Of a stretch of 64,000 nucleotides of DNA, positions 1 through 12,530 are shown piece after piece; the stretch's first letter is position 1; each line of letters begins with the position of its first letter. The stretch is taken from contig SIJG01000095.1 of assembly GCA_023374025.1 (NCBI GenBank), positions 438,290 through 502,289 on the forward strand, given 5' to 3'. Position numbers and translations under genes: made by a program. The notes below the pieces were generated by a model that was not told the DNA's origin, searched no databases, and was given only the letters and a program-made list of their open reading frames with translations. The stretch comes from Heterodera schachtii (taxonomy: Eukaryota > Nematoda > Chromadorea > Rhabditida > Heteroderidae).

Positions 1-40
1 TTGCTTTATTCTTTATCCATTTTGGTTTAAAAAAGAATAA

Positions 41-166
41 AAGGCGGTTTTTTACGATTCTGTGTTGCATTCAGTGGTTATCGGGGTCATTGGTCACAAA
101 TATGACATCTATTACGAGCAATTCCTAAACCCAGACCCGAATTCGAAGAAAAAATCGAATGTTTAA
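41..166 (+). CDS. Candidate 3'-terminal exon of a gene entering from the left edge (partial)
   Basis: This island is clearly richer in G+C than its surroundings and reads open in one frame after a TAA at 38-40, ending at a TAA at 164-166. The product contains segments such as SVVIGVIGHKYDIYYEQF and NPDPNSKKKSNV, with a balanced amino-acid mix unlike the F/I/L/K/N-only frames of the AT-rich flanks. The upstream acceptor would be the AG at 42-43 or lie outside the window; no good TTTCAG is visible, so the exon start is uncertain. An AATAAA about 60 nt after the stop fits a 3' end. I do not recognise the family. It could instead be a chance frame or a pseudogene remnant. Confidence 0.3.
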   Translation, partial: KAVFYDSVLHSVVIGVIGHKYDIYYEQFLNPDPNSKKKSNV

Positions 167-226
167 ATTTTTAGAAATTTGGATTTATGGCTAACTCCAT
201 AAAACACTTTTTATGAATATAATTTA

Positions 227-232
227 AATAAA
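227..232 (+). terminator. Candidate poly(A) signal AATAAA
   Basis: AATAAA sits about 60 nt past the stop of the left-edge exon candidate, a normal distance for a nematode 3' UTR. AATAAA is frequent by chance in this composition, so it only has weight together with that exon. Confidence 0.2.
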
Positions 233-2001
233 GTGAAAAAATTACAAATTTAAACTTGTTGTTGATGAATATCATAGATTAGATTATAAACTGATGTCAC
301 ATTCGTGATCAGCTATCACGATATTCTCTTTGATAAATTCTTTTTTTCGATTTTATTAAATTCTGTTCGTTTTTTGATTTTCAAAAAATTTCCAATTATT
401 TTTAATTGAATGCAATCCTATCCCCACAATTATATATATATTTTGTGAATATGAAAGTAAAATAATTAATTACTTTTTATCATTGAATTATATTTATTCT
501 TTTATAAATAAAAATTAATGTTTAACATGGTTTTGAATATGTAAATAATTTGGTTAAATTGTTACTTTAAATTTTAATAATTTGATTGTATCTTTAATAT
601 TTTAATAACCATTGTTTATTCATCAGCTTTCTTAATTTCTTTTATTATATAAGAATGTATATTTTTGAATTAAATTTTTTCCGCCTCAAAAAGCGTTTTA
701 TTCTGATCATAATTTGCTTTTTACAAATTTTTCTATTGAAAAAAAAAAATTTGAAAATTATAAATTATTAAAATCACTGCGTTTTTGGGCCTCTGTAATT
801 TACGGATTAGATATTTCTAAGCCCAGCCCTGTTATAGTACCAGTTTTGAAAATTCATTCAAATAATACTACAAAAATTTAGTTTAAAATATTATAACAAA
901 TTCTTTAATTACTATTAAATAATTTATATTTTATCTCGTCTTGGGTCTATTTTTTTGAATTTTCATTTGAGCTATTTTTAGAATCTATCGTATTATTTTT
1001 GTTTATTATTTTTATACAGATATTACTTTGGTTATTAGTGTTAATATATATATTTATTTTTAAAGTTATTTCGTTGTGTGGCTGTTATTTTTTAATTTGA
1101 TTAATTCATGTAAAGGTTTTTGTGGATTTAAAATAATTTTTTTATATATTTTTTTTAATTTATAAAGGATTTTTTTACTATAAAGATAAAAAATTTGACT
1201 TACTTTTTCTGTTCGTAATGCTAAAAATAATAAACTTAACAATATTTTTACAATAAAATTTATTTTACATAAAATGTTTATATTATATTTAGACAAACAA
1301 ATCAAATATACAATTAAATACATATAAAGAAAAATTATTTTAAAATATTCCGACCGACAAAATCTTTAGTTGAATTTCATTTTTTTTAATAAAATTATTT
1401 TCAAAATTTTAAACAATTTTTTGATATGTAAGCTTATCAATTAAATAAATTTTGAATAAATGTCTATCCCTTTCAAAGCCAATGAGCTGCTTAATTATTA
1501 GTCGTTAAATTCTTTTCTTTGGTTAATTGCATATGTTATATATTTTTGAGAAAAAAAAACAAAATCATTAATGTAGGCTCATTTATTACTATTATTTTAG
1601 AAAGTTGCTAAAATATTTTATTTTGATTTAAATAAAGTTATAATATTTTCTTTTTTTACGGAATCAAAAAATTCATTACAATTTCTTTTTTTTATTAAAT
1701 TTTTTATTTTATTACAATATTGTGAATAAATAAATTTGCATCAAATGCAAATTTGACAAAATAATAAATTCTGAAAAGCTATTAAAATTATTTAACTTCA
1801 TTGACTAACTTTGCTAATTTCATTAAATTTTTATAAATTATTAGCATTTTCATTCTATTTCTTTGGTGAATTTATTTTTTTGTTATTTTGACAATTAAAA
1901 CATTTAACTTGAAAATACAAAAATTATAAGACAATTCCGTTTGTTTGCCTTATAAATTTAATTCAAATTATTTTAATTTTCAAAATTTTAACATAAATAA
2001 A
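233..2001. other. AT-rich stretch without recognisable gene
   Basis: Only low-complexity frames rich in F, I, K, L and N are present, including an 85-codon minus-strand frame that I regard as chance. A short GC-richer fragment near 778-835 contains a minus-strand CAGGGCTGG that also begins the ATTACGG block near 34467. Confidence 0.5.
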
Positions 2002-2003
2002 AT

Positions 2004-2617
2004 CTGAAATAATTCCTGCTAATGTATCATTTTATGCTGAACAAAAAAGTCTTTTACACCAATTTGATCAGATCACTCCTTCATAGTGATCGGGACACCC
2101 CAAAATACACTCAAAAGAAATTTTCGGAAAAAAATTCTTAGGGGGTTGGAAAAATTTTTCTAGTGAAGATGAGTAAGCCAAATGAAAAGAGCACAAAATT
2201 CTCTACCGAATTTCCTTTTGAATGATGTGGCTATGACTTGTATATAAAAAGGTTGTACTTGGTTTATAAATTATACACTTCAAAAATGATCAATTTTTGA
2301 TCATTTTCCCTTGAAATACGGTAAAAATAGTAATTTTTTATAATCATCTAAATTAAACCAAGTATAACTTTTTATGTACTAGTCATAGCCACATCATTAA
2401 AAAGGAAATTCGGTAGAGAATTTTGTGCTCTTTTCATTTGGCTTACTCATTTTCACTAGAAAAAATTTTCCAATCCCCTAGGAATTTTTTTCTAAAATTT
2501 CCCCAATTTTGAGTGTATTATGGGGTGTCCAAATCACTAGGAAGGAGTGATCAGACCAAGTTGGTGTAAAAGACTTTTTTATTCAGCATCAAATGATACA
2601 TTAGCAGGAATTATTTT
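2004..2617. mobile_element. Fold-back (long inverted repeat) element, MITE-like
   Basis: Two arms of about 260-280 bp run in opposite orientation around a loop of roughly 80 nt (about 2268-2345). The left arm begins AATAATTCCTGCTAATGTAT and the right arm ends with its reverse complement. Matching pairs can be followed inward through AAGTCTTTTACACCAA / TTGGTGTAAAAGACTT, TGAGTAAGCC / GGCTTACTCA, CCGAATTTCC / GGAAATTCGG and TACTTGGTTTA / TAAACCAAGTA. The arms differ by scattered substitutions, so the insertion is not recent. No coding frame lies inside. A non-autonomous DNA transposon is the likeliest nature; the superfamily is unknown. Confidence 0.75.
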
Positions 2618-2885
2618 GATTTTTAAGAGCCTTTTGAAATAGTTTTTTAAATGTGTTCAAAGACTTTTTTCCGCCATGATTTTGACCATCTCACACTTCG
2701 TTGACCATATATATCACATTCATTCTATTTTTGATCCGGAATTTTTTGGTGCGGATATAAAGCCAATATATTTGACTAATAAATACACAATCAATTGCCT
2801 CAATGCTTCATTAAATTAAAGGTTTATAAACCAATATATAAAAGTTGCATGTTTGTTTAAAGACTTTTTTTCCACCAGTGTATCT
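2618..2885. repeat. Sequence bounded by AAAGACTTTTTTCC motifs, next to the fold-back element
   Basis: CAAAGACTTTTTTCCGCC near 2658 and TTAAAGACTTTTTTTCCACC near 2858 are near copies, and both resemble the AAAGACTTTTTTATTC stretch in the right arm of the neighbouring fold-back element. The block may be a second related non-autonomous element or a decayed end of the first one. Confidence 0.35.
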
Positions 2886-3269
2886 CTAATTATTTTTTTT
2901 ATTGCATAGGAAATAAAAACAATTAATTAATTTTTTTCAGTGAAAGATATTTATATATTTTAAATTTCAAAAAAAAATTTCGTATTCAAATAATTTACTT
3001 TTCACTTTTTTTAATCTTTGCTTAAATTTATTAATTCTATTAGAGTAAATTTTTTATGTATTTTTTTAATGGATTCTTTTGATGTTTTTAAGAACATAAA
3101 TGTTTAAAAATTATTCATTTTTTTAATGACTTTCTGCAGACGAAATTTTTAAATTAAATTTTTATTAGCTTAATTTTAAGGAGAAGTGAAAAGATGCCGG
3201 ATTAATATTTAATAAAATCATAAATGAAAAATATTATTAAAGTTAAATTTACTCGCATTTTAACTGTAT

Positions 3270-3630
3270 TCTATCTTGTAGTGGTTTTACGAAACTTGCC
3301 AAAAAATTTCATGTTTTTTTTTTTGCCAAAATTCGTTTTGGTTCTTTTTTGGCAAAACTTGTTGTTAAATTTGTCCGACGGCGCATAAATCCACTTAAAA
3401 TGTTCACAAAAATTGGAATTTTCAAAAATTTTGCCCTCGGTGCATATCATCACAAAAAAAGTTGCTACTTTCCTGTTTTGAAGGCACACCCCATTTAAAA
3501 AATACAACGGGTGTTCAATATGAATAGATTTATTTTGGTGGCATAAAAGCAACAATTTCCAGCAAAATTTCCTCAAATGCATCAAAGAAAACATATTAAA
3601 AAGGTTTTGGTTGAAAATATTCATGAATAA
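3270..3630. other. Island of higher sequence complexity, unassigned
   Basis: A stretch of less biased sequence contains a 117-codon minus-strand frame. The predicted protein has no signal peptide or known motif, and its composition (F, K, N, C-rich) could arise from an old repeat. I see no inverted ends. It may be a decayed transposon fragment or a pseudogene. Confidence 0.25.
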
Positions 3631-6600
3631 ATAGAAATTGTAAGAATTTAAAAAGATTTGATATGATCTATTTTATGATGAATTTTATAATCTAAAAATT
3701 TTCGTTAAATTGAAAAATAAATCAAAAAAAAAATCTTTTACAAATTGAAACTGGCATTTTAAGTGAAAAAACCTTAATAATTAAGCAAAATTATTTAAAA
3801 AAACAATAACATGCCCAAAAATTTTCAAATATAAAACAAAAAATTTAGAGAATATTTAGGTGTTTATTATTTTTTTCATTACATTATTAGAATTTATTTA
3901 ATACATTAAATTTTTAATGGTCCGAGTTATACACATGTCTTCAAATTTTTAACTTTTTAATTTTGAAACGCTTTTTTTGAAAATTAAAAAAAATTTTTTA
4001 AAGTATTGTTTAAAAGAATAAACGAAAGTAAGTAATAAAAACAAACCCAAAATGTCACTAATATTAAATTATTAATCATTAAAGGCATTTTTAATCATTT
4101 TAAATTTCTCATTATTCTCTTCAATCGTTTAAATGTAATATTGAGAGATGCTGTAAATATAAAAATTTTAAAAATACTTTTTCCATCTTTTGTAATTTAA
4201 TAAATCTTTTTCTTATTTTCGAGTTTAAATTTTTTTATTATTTTCAAATGTCTTAATTTTTGAAACAATTTCTAATTCTTTCGATTAATTTTTTAATGTT
4301 CTTGCCGAGATTCTCTTCATTTTTGCGATCGTTGCTCTCCTTTTGTTGAATTTTTATATGCATATCTAATTATATAAAAATATCCATCTTTTTCAAAGTC
4401 AATGGCTCTATCTATTATTAGTTATTAAAGGTAGGATGTGAAGTTAGGTTTTGGTTTTTATCTAGGATTTTCTGGTAGATTTAGTTCAAGTAAAACATGA
4501 AACAGATTATTAATATATTTGTTATGTTTATAAATTAGTAATTTATTCCTTCAACAATGAAAATTGAAAATGATTTCCAATTATACCTTATTATGAGTTA
4601 ATTAGAAGTATTTAATAAAATTATATGTAAAAGCAAATTGAGTAGTTTTAACTTTTATGATATTTTTATCTTATTTAAAAATTTTATTAATTTTAATAGA
4701 ATTTTTCTTTTTTAGAATATTTTTTTTCTGATATTTAATTTAATAAGTAATTTTTTACTATTTTTAATATATTTATATTTTCTTTGTGATCGTCATTCGC
4801 CCACAATTTTTAATTATATTTGTATAATATTATTCAAAAAAAAATCATTTTCATATTACGGGCAAATTTGATTCTTTATTTCGCCATTTTTCTTTTATCT
4901 TTTAAATGAAATAATTTTATAAATTTGATGTGTCAAATCGAATTTGAATATTTTTTTTAAATCGTTAAAATATTCCATTTTTCCCACGCCGGCGGAACGT
5001 TTTAAAGTTTTTTAAATTTTGTTAATTTCTAAAATTTCTTTATGAATGCGTAAAAATCCAAAACAATCGAAGTTTCAAGCATGAGAATCTTTAATTAATT
5101 TAAAGGAGAAATTAAAAAAAACCATGCTTAGCATTTAAGGTTTTGCTTTATGACAATTTTTATTTATACCAAAAATATTTTTATTTTCTAAACTCTTTGC
5201 CTTTGGTTAGTTATCTATTTAAAAAAAGTTATTTATGCTTATATTAATTTTATTTTACTTTTTCATACAATTAAATTGCTCATTTTTCAGAGACTTTTTG
5301 GTTGTTCACACGATTTTATTGCTCTTTCTGATAAATTTTTCATTTTGTATTGTTTAAAAATTTATTTATATTATATTTTATATTTCAATTTTGTTTGCCA
5401 AAACTTGCTATCACAATACGATATTATTAGGAATTTTTATTTTGATTTTAAATATATATTAATTAGTTTATTATTTGTTTTTAATAATTTTATTTCGTTA
5501 TTATTCTTTATTAAAAAGCAAACTCTTTTTAATACTTTAAATGAAAATCAATTTTTCATTAAAAATTTTTTTGTTTATTATTACTAATATTTTTTATTTA
5601 TATTTCTTCACTTTGTATTGTATTAGAAATTCTTTTTAGAATTTTTTCGTTTATTTCTCAGTTTTACTGTAGTTTGCTTGAAATCATTCTCTCTTTTCCA
5701 TTAAATTGAGCTAGATTTTCTTTCATTTATTTAGAATAAATGTCCATCACTTTATTTAAATTTTTATGTTCATTCAGTATCTACTAATTTCTTCAAAAAA
5801 GTAGCACGTTAAAATAAAATGCTTAACTTAACAATTAGGCTCTAATTACTTATATAAATTCAAAAAATGTTGTTTTGTCTCGATTAGCTAAAATATTCAT
5901 TTAATTAATGCGATAAATTTTCACTTTGCTTATTCATTAGTCACTATTTTTTGTTCATTTCTATTCTTGCAGATCCATCTGATAATAATCCGATCACTCG
6001 TGGTTAATTGTTTAAAAACTTTATATTATTGTTTCAGTTTCATCGGATAAAATATATTATTCTCATTATAATGTTGTTTTTAATACAAGAATTATCAAAT
6101 TTTTAGATTTAATGTCTGTTCTTTAAATAGAATCACTTAAAAACAAAGTGTTTAATTTTTTTTTCTATTTGTGTTTTATATCTTAACAAAATTAGAAAAT
6201 TGTTTTTTCTACAGAATTATACGAAAATTTTTTTGAATTTATTAAAATATGTCAAAAATTATAATAATGAACGCATTAATTAATATCAGATTTTTTTTTG
6301 TTGATAATATTCATTTATTAATATTAATTCATATTTTTAAAGCATTTAATACATTTATTTTTTTATTTTTTTGTCGTTTTCGCGTTTAATTTATAGTTAT
6401 AATTAATAACAAAAGTTTTAAAATTTCAAATAAATTTTATTTGATACAATAATCCGATAAATAAGCAGTTTCCTTTTAATTTAAATTACTCAAATGTCTA
6501 ATTTTATAAGAAACTAAAATTTATCATACTTCATCGGGCAAACGTTTATCATGTTGTTCATTTTTTGAGTTATTTTTATTTTTTGATTATAAAATTTAAA

Positions 6601-8084
6601 TTAGAAACTTTTGTTTCCTTTTTTTTTTGCTTTTGCTATTTTTGATCTAATTTTTTCGGTTATTTTTAATTAACAATTAAAAAAAATTGAATAAAAATTT
6701 ATAATAACAAAATTAATTTATGATAAGATTGATAATTTCAATTTTTTTAACGTAGCGCTGGTTTATACCTTTATATGAAAATTCTTTTTAACAATTTTCT
6801 ACCACATTTTCAGCAGTTCGTTGGATTCATTTTGCATATTAATATTTCTGTATTTTATACACTAATTTAATGTTTAGAGTTAATAAATCCTTTTATTTAT
6901 TTTTTATAATGGGCAATTATAATAATTGTTTTATTACTTACTAGTCATGTCCTTCCTTATCCATAAATATAAAAACTAAAAAATTAATTTGAAAATTATT
7001 TAATTATGTTTAGATGAATATACAATTTATGCTCTGTTTATTGAAGTAGGTATGAAATAATAAACGGTTGATATATAATCAGAAGTTTAATATAAATTTG
7101 AATAATAAATTAATTGCTTTAATCTTATTTTTTATTAGAGTAATTACAGAATATAAAAATTAAAAATAAATTTTTTTTTGTTTTAAATTTGTTTCATTTT
7201 ATTTTTTACATATTAAATCATTTGTAATTTATTTAAATCATTTTATTTATTTAATTTTTTACAGATATTTAAGGTACTTAATGATATGCGAGAAATTACA
7301 CTGAATATTTATTCTGTTGAATTTTTATTAGCATTTTCATTGGTTTTAGCTAGAATATTAATATTTTTTTATCTTAAATTTATTTGTAAAATCTTTTTTC
7401 GCTTTAATTAATATCAATTAAATTTTATTTATTGATCTGATATAATTTCATTTTTAGACATAATGATTAAATTATTGTTTGTAATTTTCTTTTGAAATTC
7501 TTCCTTCGAAATAAAAACCTGAAAAATAATTTTTAATTATGTTTTTTTCATTTTTTAAGTTCTAATTGCAATTACTCCGAGTTTGATTTTGTTAAAGATA
7601 TTTATTCATTAATATTTTGAAAAATTTATTAAGTTTCAAAAAATCTATGCATTAGCATGTGTAATTGAATTAAAGTATTTATAATGGAATTTTTCATTAA
7701 TTATAAACTTAATGAAATTTTTTCAATTTTTAATTAATCTCTTATTCATTTTTAACTACTTTTTCGTAATGATTTTCAGTTGACAAATTTTTTTGTTCAA
7801 TTTAAATCTCCTTTTGTCCTCTTTTAATTACACGTGGCCCTTACATAGGCATAAGGTTTTTGAAATCTTTTTTTAAAGTAAAAAAAAAAAAAATCAACTT
7901 GAAAAATACAAAATTTCAATTAAATAAAATAATCATGGTTACAACATTTAAAACATTTTAATTACAATTACTAATTAGCTTCTTCATTTTTTTAATTTAT
8001 TGAAAGTCAATGAACTTTATTTTTATCATTGTAAATTTCTTTATGAAGTTTTTTATTTCAATTTAATGTATGTGCGAGCGTAAT
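3631..8084. other. AT-rich stretch without recognisable gene
   Basis: I see long T- and A-rich runs and only low-complexity frames (for example a 103-codon plus-strand frame near 5.28-5.59 kb made almost only of F, I, L, Y, K and N). Short GC-richer dots near 4.28-4.34, 4.78 and 4.98 kb are too small to interpret. Confidence 0.5.
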
Positions 8085-8090
8085 TCGGGA

Positions 8091-8110
8091 GCGGTGCCGA
8101 CAGGCACCGC
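8091..8110. repeat. GC-rich hairpin of the GGCACCGCC family
   Basis: A perfect 8-bp stem, GCGGTGCC / GGCACCGC, encloses a GACA loop in otherwise AT-rich DNA. It is followed by CGTGGAAATTTTTGAAATTT, similar in layout to the copy near 31.5 kb. It probably marks a small dispersed repeat. Confidence 0.6.
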
Positions 8111-9394
8111 CGTGGAAATTTTTGAAATTTTTGCTCTGTTTCTTAACAACTTTGCCCAAAAATGACAATAATATTGAATAAATATTCAATTTTTTTTCAA
8201 ACATAATGAATTAATAGTTATTAATTATTGCGCAATATTTTAAGGGTTTTATTTACTTTTAATTTTAATTTTCTATTGGTTCTTATTTCATTGGGTCCGA
8301 CTTTTTTTTGTTTAAATTAATAATATTATCAAGAAATCATCCCAAAAAATTGAACAATTAGGAAAGGGTTAGTCTAAATTAATTCTCATTATAAAAAGGG
8401 ATCATTTAATTTGTATTATTTATTTATCACTTTCATAATAGAAATCTCTTTTTTCAACTTTGTGAATCTTATTTTATTTTAGTTTGTTTTTGATTTTATT
8501 TTATTTTTGCATCACTTAATGTATTTTTAATATATTGTGGTTACTCAATAAATAAATAAAATAATAAAATAAAAAAGTCCATTTGTTTTCTATTTAAATG
8601 CATTTGCATTTTGTTTATTCTGCAATGATTTTTGGCGCTTTTTTTCATGAAAGGCTCATAAACTGAGGATTAACGACCTTTTACAATCTTAGTTTTAATA
8701 ATTATTTTATTTTTCAGGAATATATTTGTATATTTTTTTGTTTTTATCAATTCGTTATTTCGTTTTTGTTTTATTTGTTCTTATCTCTAAAAATTTATTT
8801 ATTTTTTATTTCAAAGCAAAACAAATATTTTTATTAATTTAACTTTGTCATTTTATAATTAGAAAAAACATCTTTTTATTAGATTGACTTTTTCAATTTT
8901 ACTTGTCTAATGCGCGCTTCAATTCTTCTTTGTAGATGAATTACACATTTTTCTACTGTTTATAAGAATGTTATATTTTAATATTTATATATTTATTAAA
9001 AATTGTGCATTTTATTTTATAATTTATTTATGATTTTATTTTATTTTTTCTAAAGTTTATAAAAAATTGTGCATTTGATTTTATAATTACTAAAATTGTT
9101 ATGAAAAAATATTTTATTTATTATTTTAATGTCTTATAATTACTAAAATAATGTTATTAAAAATATTTTTTTATGATTTTAATTTAATATTTCATTTCGC
9201 TCCAAGTTTAAATATTAATTTAATTAATTTCTTTATATTTTTCATTAGAATTATAATAAACTTTATTATTTTCAACTATCTGTTTCATTTAAAATAAGAT
9301 TTATATTTTCATTCCATTTTTAAGTATTTTTACTTTATTAATTAATTTGAAAAAAAATTGTTTTTAAGATATTTGTTTAAATTAGTTTAATTTT
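8111..9394. other. AT-rich stretch without recognisable gene
   Basis: No frame with normal amino-acid composition and no RNA gene was seen. Confidence 0.5.
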
Positions 9395-10112
9395 TGAAAA
9401 TTTTGTTAAATAATTTTTAAATTTTAAAAATAAAGTTCTCTTGATTTTTGAAAAGAAACATATCATTTTTCGTTATTTACTTTGTGAAAATTATTCTTCT
9501 ATTTTATTTTTTACAATTGCAACATTTTTTATATTAATAAGAAAAGATTTTTTTAGCAAAAATATTAAAAAGTTGATTAATATTAGTATTTTTTGTTAAT
9601 TTGTAAATTGTATATTATTTCCTAAAATTATATTTTATAAAAGAATTTACTAAATGATCATATAATAAATATTGTTAATGTATTGATTTTGTAAGTTTCT
9701 TGTTGCGTTGTACCGGAATTTATTTATATAAAAATTGTATTATTCTTTAATATTTTAATATATTTTAAGCATTTTGTTCAACAAGTTTTTCATTCATTTC
9801 ATAAACATTTTAATTATCTTTTTAAATTAATTTTGCCATAATAAAAAAGTAGCTTTAAGGAAATTATATTCTGCTTAATTATAAGAATAATTGAGTTTTA
9901 ATTGTTTGTTGTTTTTTACATATTTTATATAATTCTCTCGCTTGCTCCAATTAGTTCATTCTTTATTAAATTTCGGATAAATTTTATTAGTAGATTTAAA
10001 TGTTCATGATCTTTTGTTTGAGATTTCAAAATCAATTTTCAAATTTGCTTGATTGTCTTAAGCTTTTGTTTCAGTGCACATTTCTGACCAATAATTTATA
10101 GACAATTTTAAA
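9395..10112. repeat. Direct repeat of about 0.7 kb, copy 1
   Basis: This block is almost identical to a second block about 2.0 kb downstream. Shared landmarks include AAAGTTCTCTTGATTTTTG, TTGCGTTGTACCGGAATTTA and GTTTCAGTGCACATTTCTGA. The copies differ by small indels and substitutions, more at the right end than in the middle. No coding frame is evident. Confidence 0.85.
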
Positions 10113-11399
10113 TTTTTTCAAATTCATTTTACGAACTTTTTAACCCATTGGAAAAGTAATTCGAATGGTCGCACCCTTTTTTCATTGTTTTTTTTGAGTA
10201 TATTTCGCACTGAAATGATTTTTGACTTTCAAAAAAATAAATTTGCAATAGATAAATTTTTTGTTATTTGTAATATTTTTAAAATTCGTTTCATTAATCT
10301 ATTTAAAAAAATTATTATTAAAATAATAAATTAATAAAAACCATTTCTGTAAAACTTTTTTCTTCTTTAAAAAAAATAACAACAAAGACTACAAGTTCAT
10401 ATGCTTTGGTTTTCTCAAAATCAAGTTTTTGGTAAATTTGCCTAAATTTTAATTTATTTATTAATTTTAAAATTGTAACAAAATTTATGAAAAGGATAGT
10501 TGTTTGTGATATTGACATGATTACGTTCCGAATTGCAATAATTCTCAAATTATTTACATGTTTTTAAAATATAATTTTTCGTTTTTTTTATAAAATTTCA
10601 TATTTTAAAATGTTCGATTTAGATTTTTTAAAATATTTTTGCTTTGATTCATCAACAATGTTTAAATTATTTCTTTTATTTTAATTCAAATGTTACTATA
10701 TATTTTTTTGTTAAATAAAGTAAATTTTCGCATAATTTAAGTCAATTGCCGAATAAGTTTTTTGAATTTTTCTATTTAAATATTCCTTTCATTTTTTGTA
10801 TTTGAAATTTCTTAGATTTTCATGCAAATAAATCAACAAAAAAGAATTTAAAAAATAATAAAATAAATTTTCTTTTTTATAAAATTGACAAAAAGTTAAG
10901 AATAATGAATTAAATTCATTTAATTTTCAACAAATTAACAAAACCAAAGGAAAAAATGGGGAAATAATAATACATTTAAGAAAATTTTATATTTCGAATA
11001 AATAAATAAATAAACACTTTAATAATATTGAAAATTAGTTAAAAGAAACAATTTAAGTTAAATAGTTTTGTATCTAAAATCCATTAAACTAAAAATCAAA
11101 ATTTACCGAATTTTTGACCTTTTACTTCAAGTTTTTAAAAAAGTTTGAACATTCTTTTCTTGTTTTTAGCATGCAGATTAGGTTTGTAAATTATTTCTAA
11201 TTTTAAAATATTAAAATTTTTAAGAGTTCCATTTTGTCAATAAATTTTTTTTGACATCAATTAAAATTGACTTATTTTGGATAAAAGCATAATATTTTGT
11301 CGTATATAAAATTTAATTTGTTTTAATTTTTTTTAAACATTTAATTATTTATAAGTTACTACTTTTTCAATAAAATTACTTTGTTTATTTGTTTAATAA
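10113..11399. other. AT-rich spacer between the two 0.7-kb direct repeats
   Basis: A 76-codon minus-strand frame near 10.32-10.55 kb is low-complexity and I do not treat it as a gene. Nothing else was recognised. Confidence 0.5.
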
Positions 11400-12131
11400 C
11401 TTTTTGACATTTTGTTAAATAAATTATTTATTTTAAAAATAAAGTTCTCTTGATTTTTGAAAAGAAACATCTCATTTTTCGTTATTTACTTTGTGAAAAT
11501 TATTCTTCTATTTTATTTTTTACAATTGCAACATTTTTTATATTAATAAGAAAAGATTTTTTTAGCAAAAATATTAAAAAGTTGATTAATATTAGTATTT
11601 TTTGTTAATTTGTAAATTGTATATTATTTCCTAAAATTATATTTTATAAAAGAATTTACTAAATGATCATATAATAAATATTGTTAATGTATTGATTTTG
11701 TAAGTTTCTTGTTGCGTTGTACCGGAATTTATTTATATAAAAATTGTATTATTCTTTAATATTTTAATATATTTTAAGCATTTTGTTCAACAAGTTTTTC
11801 ATTCATTTCATAAACATTTTAATTATCTTTTTAAATTAATTTTGCCATAATAAAAAAGTAGCTTTAAGGAAATTATATTCTGCTAAAATATAAGAATAAT
11901 TGAGTTTAATTGTTTGTTATTTTTTTATTATTTTTTATTATTTTATTATAATTCTCTCGCTTGCTCCAATAGTTCATTCTTTAATAATTTTGGAAAAATT
12001 TTATTAGTAGATTTAAGTGTTCATGATCTTTTGTTTGGGATTTCATAATCAATTTTCAAATTTTCTTGATTGTCTTAAGCTTTTGTTTCAGTGCACATTT
12101 CTGACTAATAATTTATAGATAATTTATAATA
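11400..12131. repeat. Direct repeat of about 0.7 kb, copy 2
   Basis: Second copy of the block at 9.4-10.1 kb, in the same orientation. The first roughly 480 bp are nearly identical. Past about 11.88 kb short indels accumulate, as around the TTATTTTTTATTATTTT stretch. Confidence 0.85.
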
Positions 12132-12224
12132 TTTGATTATATATCATTTCGACATTTTATTTGTTTATTTTTGTATTTCGACATTTTTCAAATGTTTTGG
12201 TGGCAATGTTAAAGAATTTCGGTC

Positions 12225-12530
12225 CCTAATTTAACGTTTTTATAATGAGTTTTTAGGTTTTTGTCCCAGAAAAGAGCCTTTTTGGAAAACGACTTTTTGT
12301 TCGGGTCCGGGGTTCCGTATTTGGTAAACCGAGTTTAGATTAGATTCGTAATCCACAGACAGAATACTTCCGGCAACTGATTTTGAGCCCAAAAAAATTT
12401 AATTATGGACCGCAATTCTGTACCATTGCCAAATTGACATTGTCTTCAGCTTTCAAAAAATTAAATAAAAAACTAAAAACAGTTGCCAAAACCCTCGTCT
12501 GATTATCGCACGTGAAGAACAATTCTTTAA
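12225..12530. repeat. Unclassified GC-richer fragment, probably an old repeat
   Basis: A stretch around GGGTCCGGGGTTCCG, TTGGTAAACCGAG and CGTAATCCACAGACAG is much less AT-biased than its flanks and has no continuous reading frame on either strand. It looks like a decayed interspersed repeat; the family was not identified. Confidence 0.3.

Noticed and set aside
778..835. Pairing of this fragment with the 34.47-kb block as ends of one giant 34-kb element
   Set aside because: Only about 10 bases (CAGGGCTGG) plus a heptamer remnant are shared. Scattered members of one small repeat family are simpler.
5276..5587. 103-codon plus-strand frame, and similar frames at 1.07, 10.3, 23.0, 30.5, 31.3, 51.2 and 58.2 kb
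   Set aside because: They consist almost only of F, I, L, K, N and Y, have no motif, and such lengths are expected by chance or sit in repeats.
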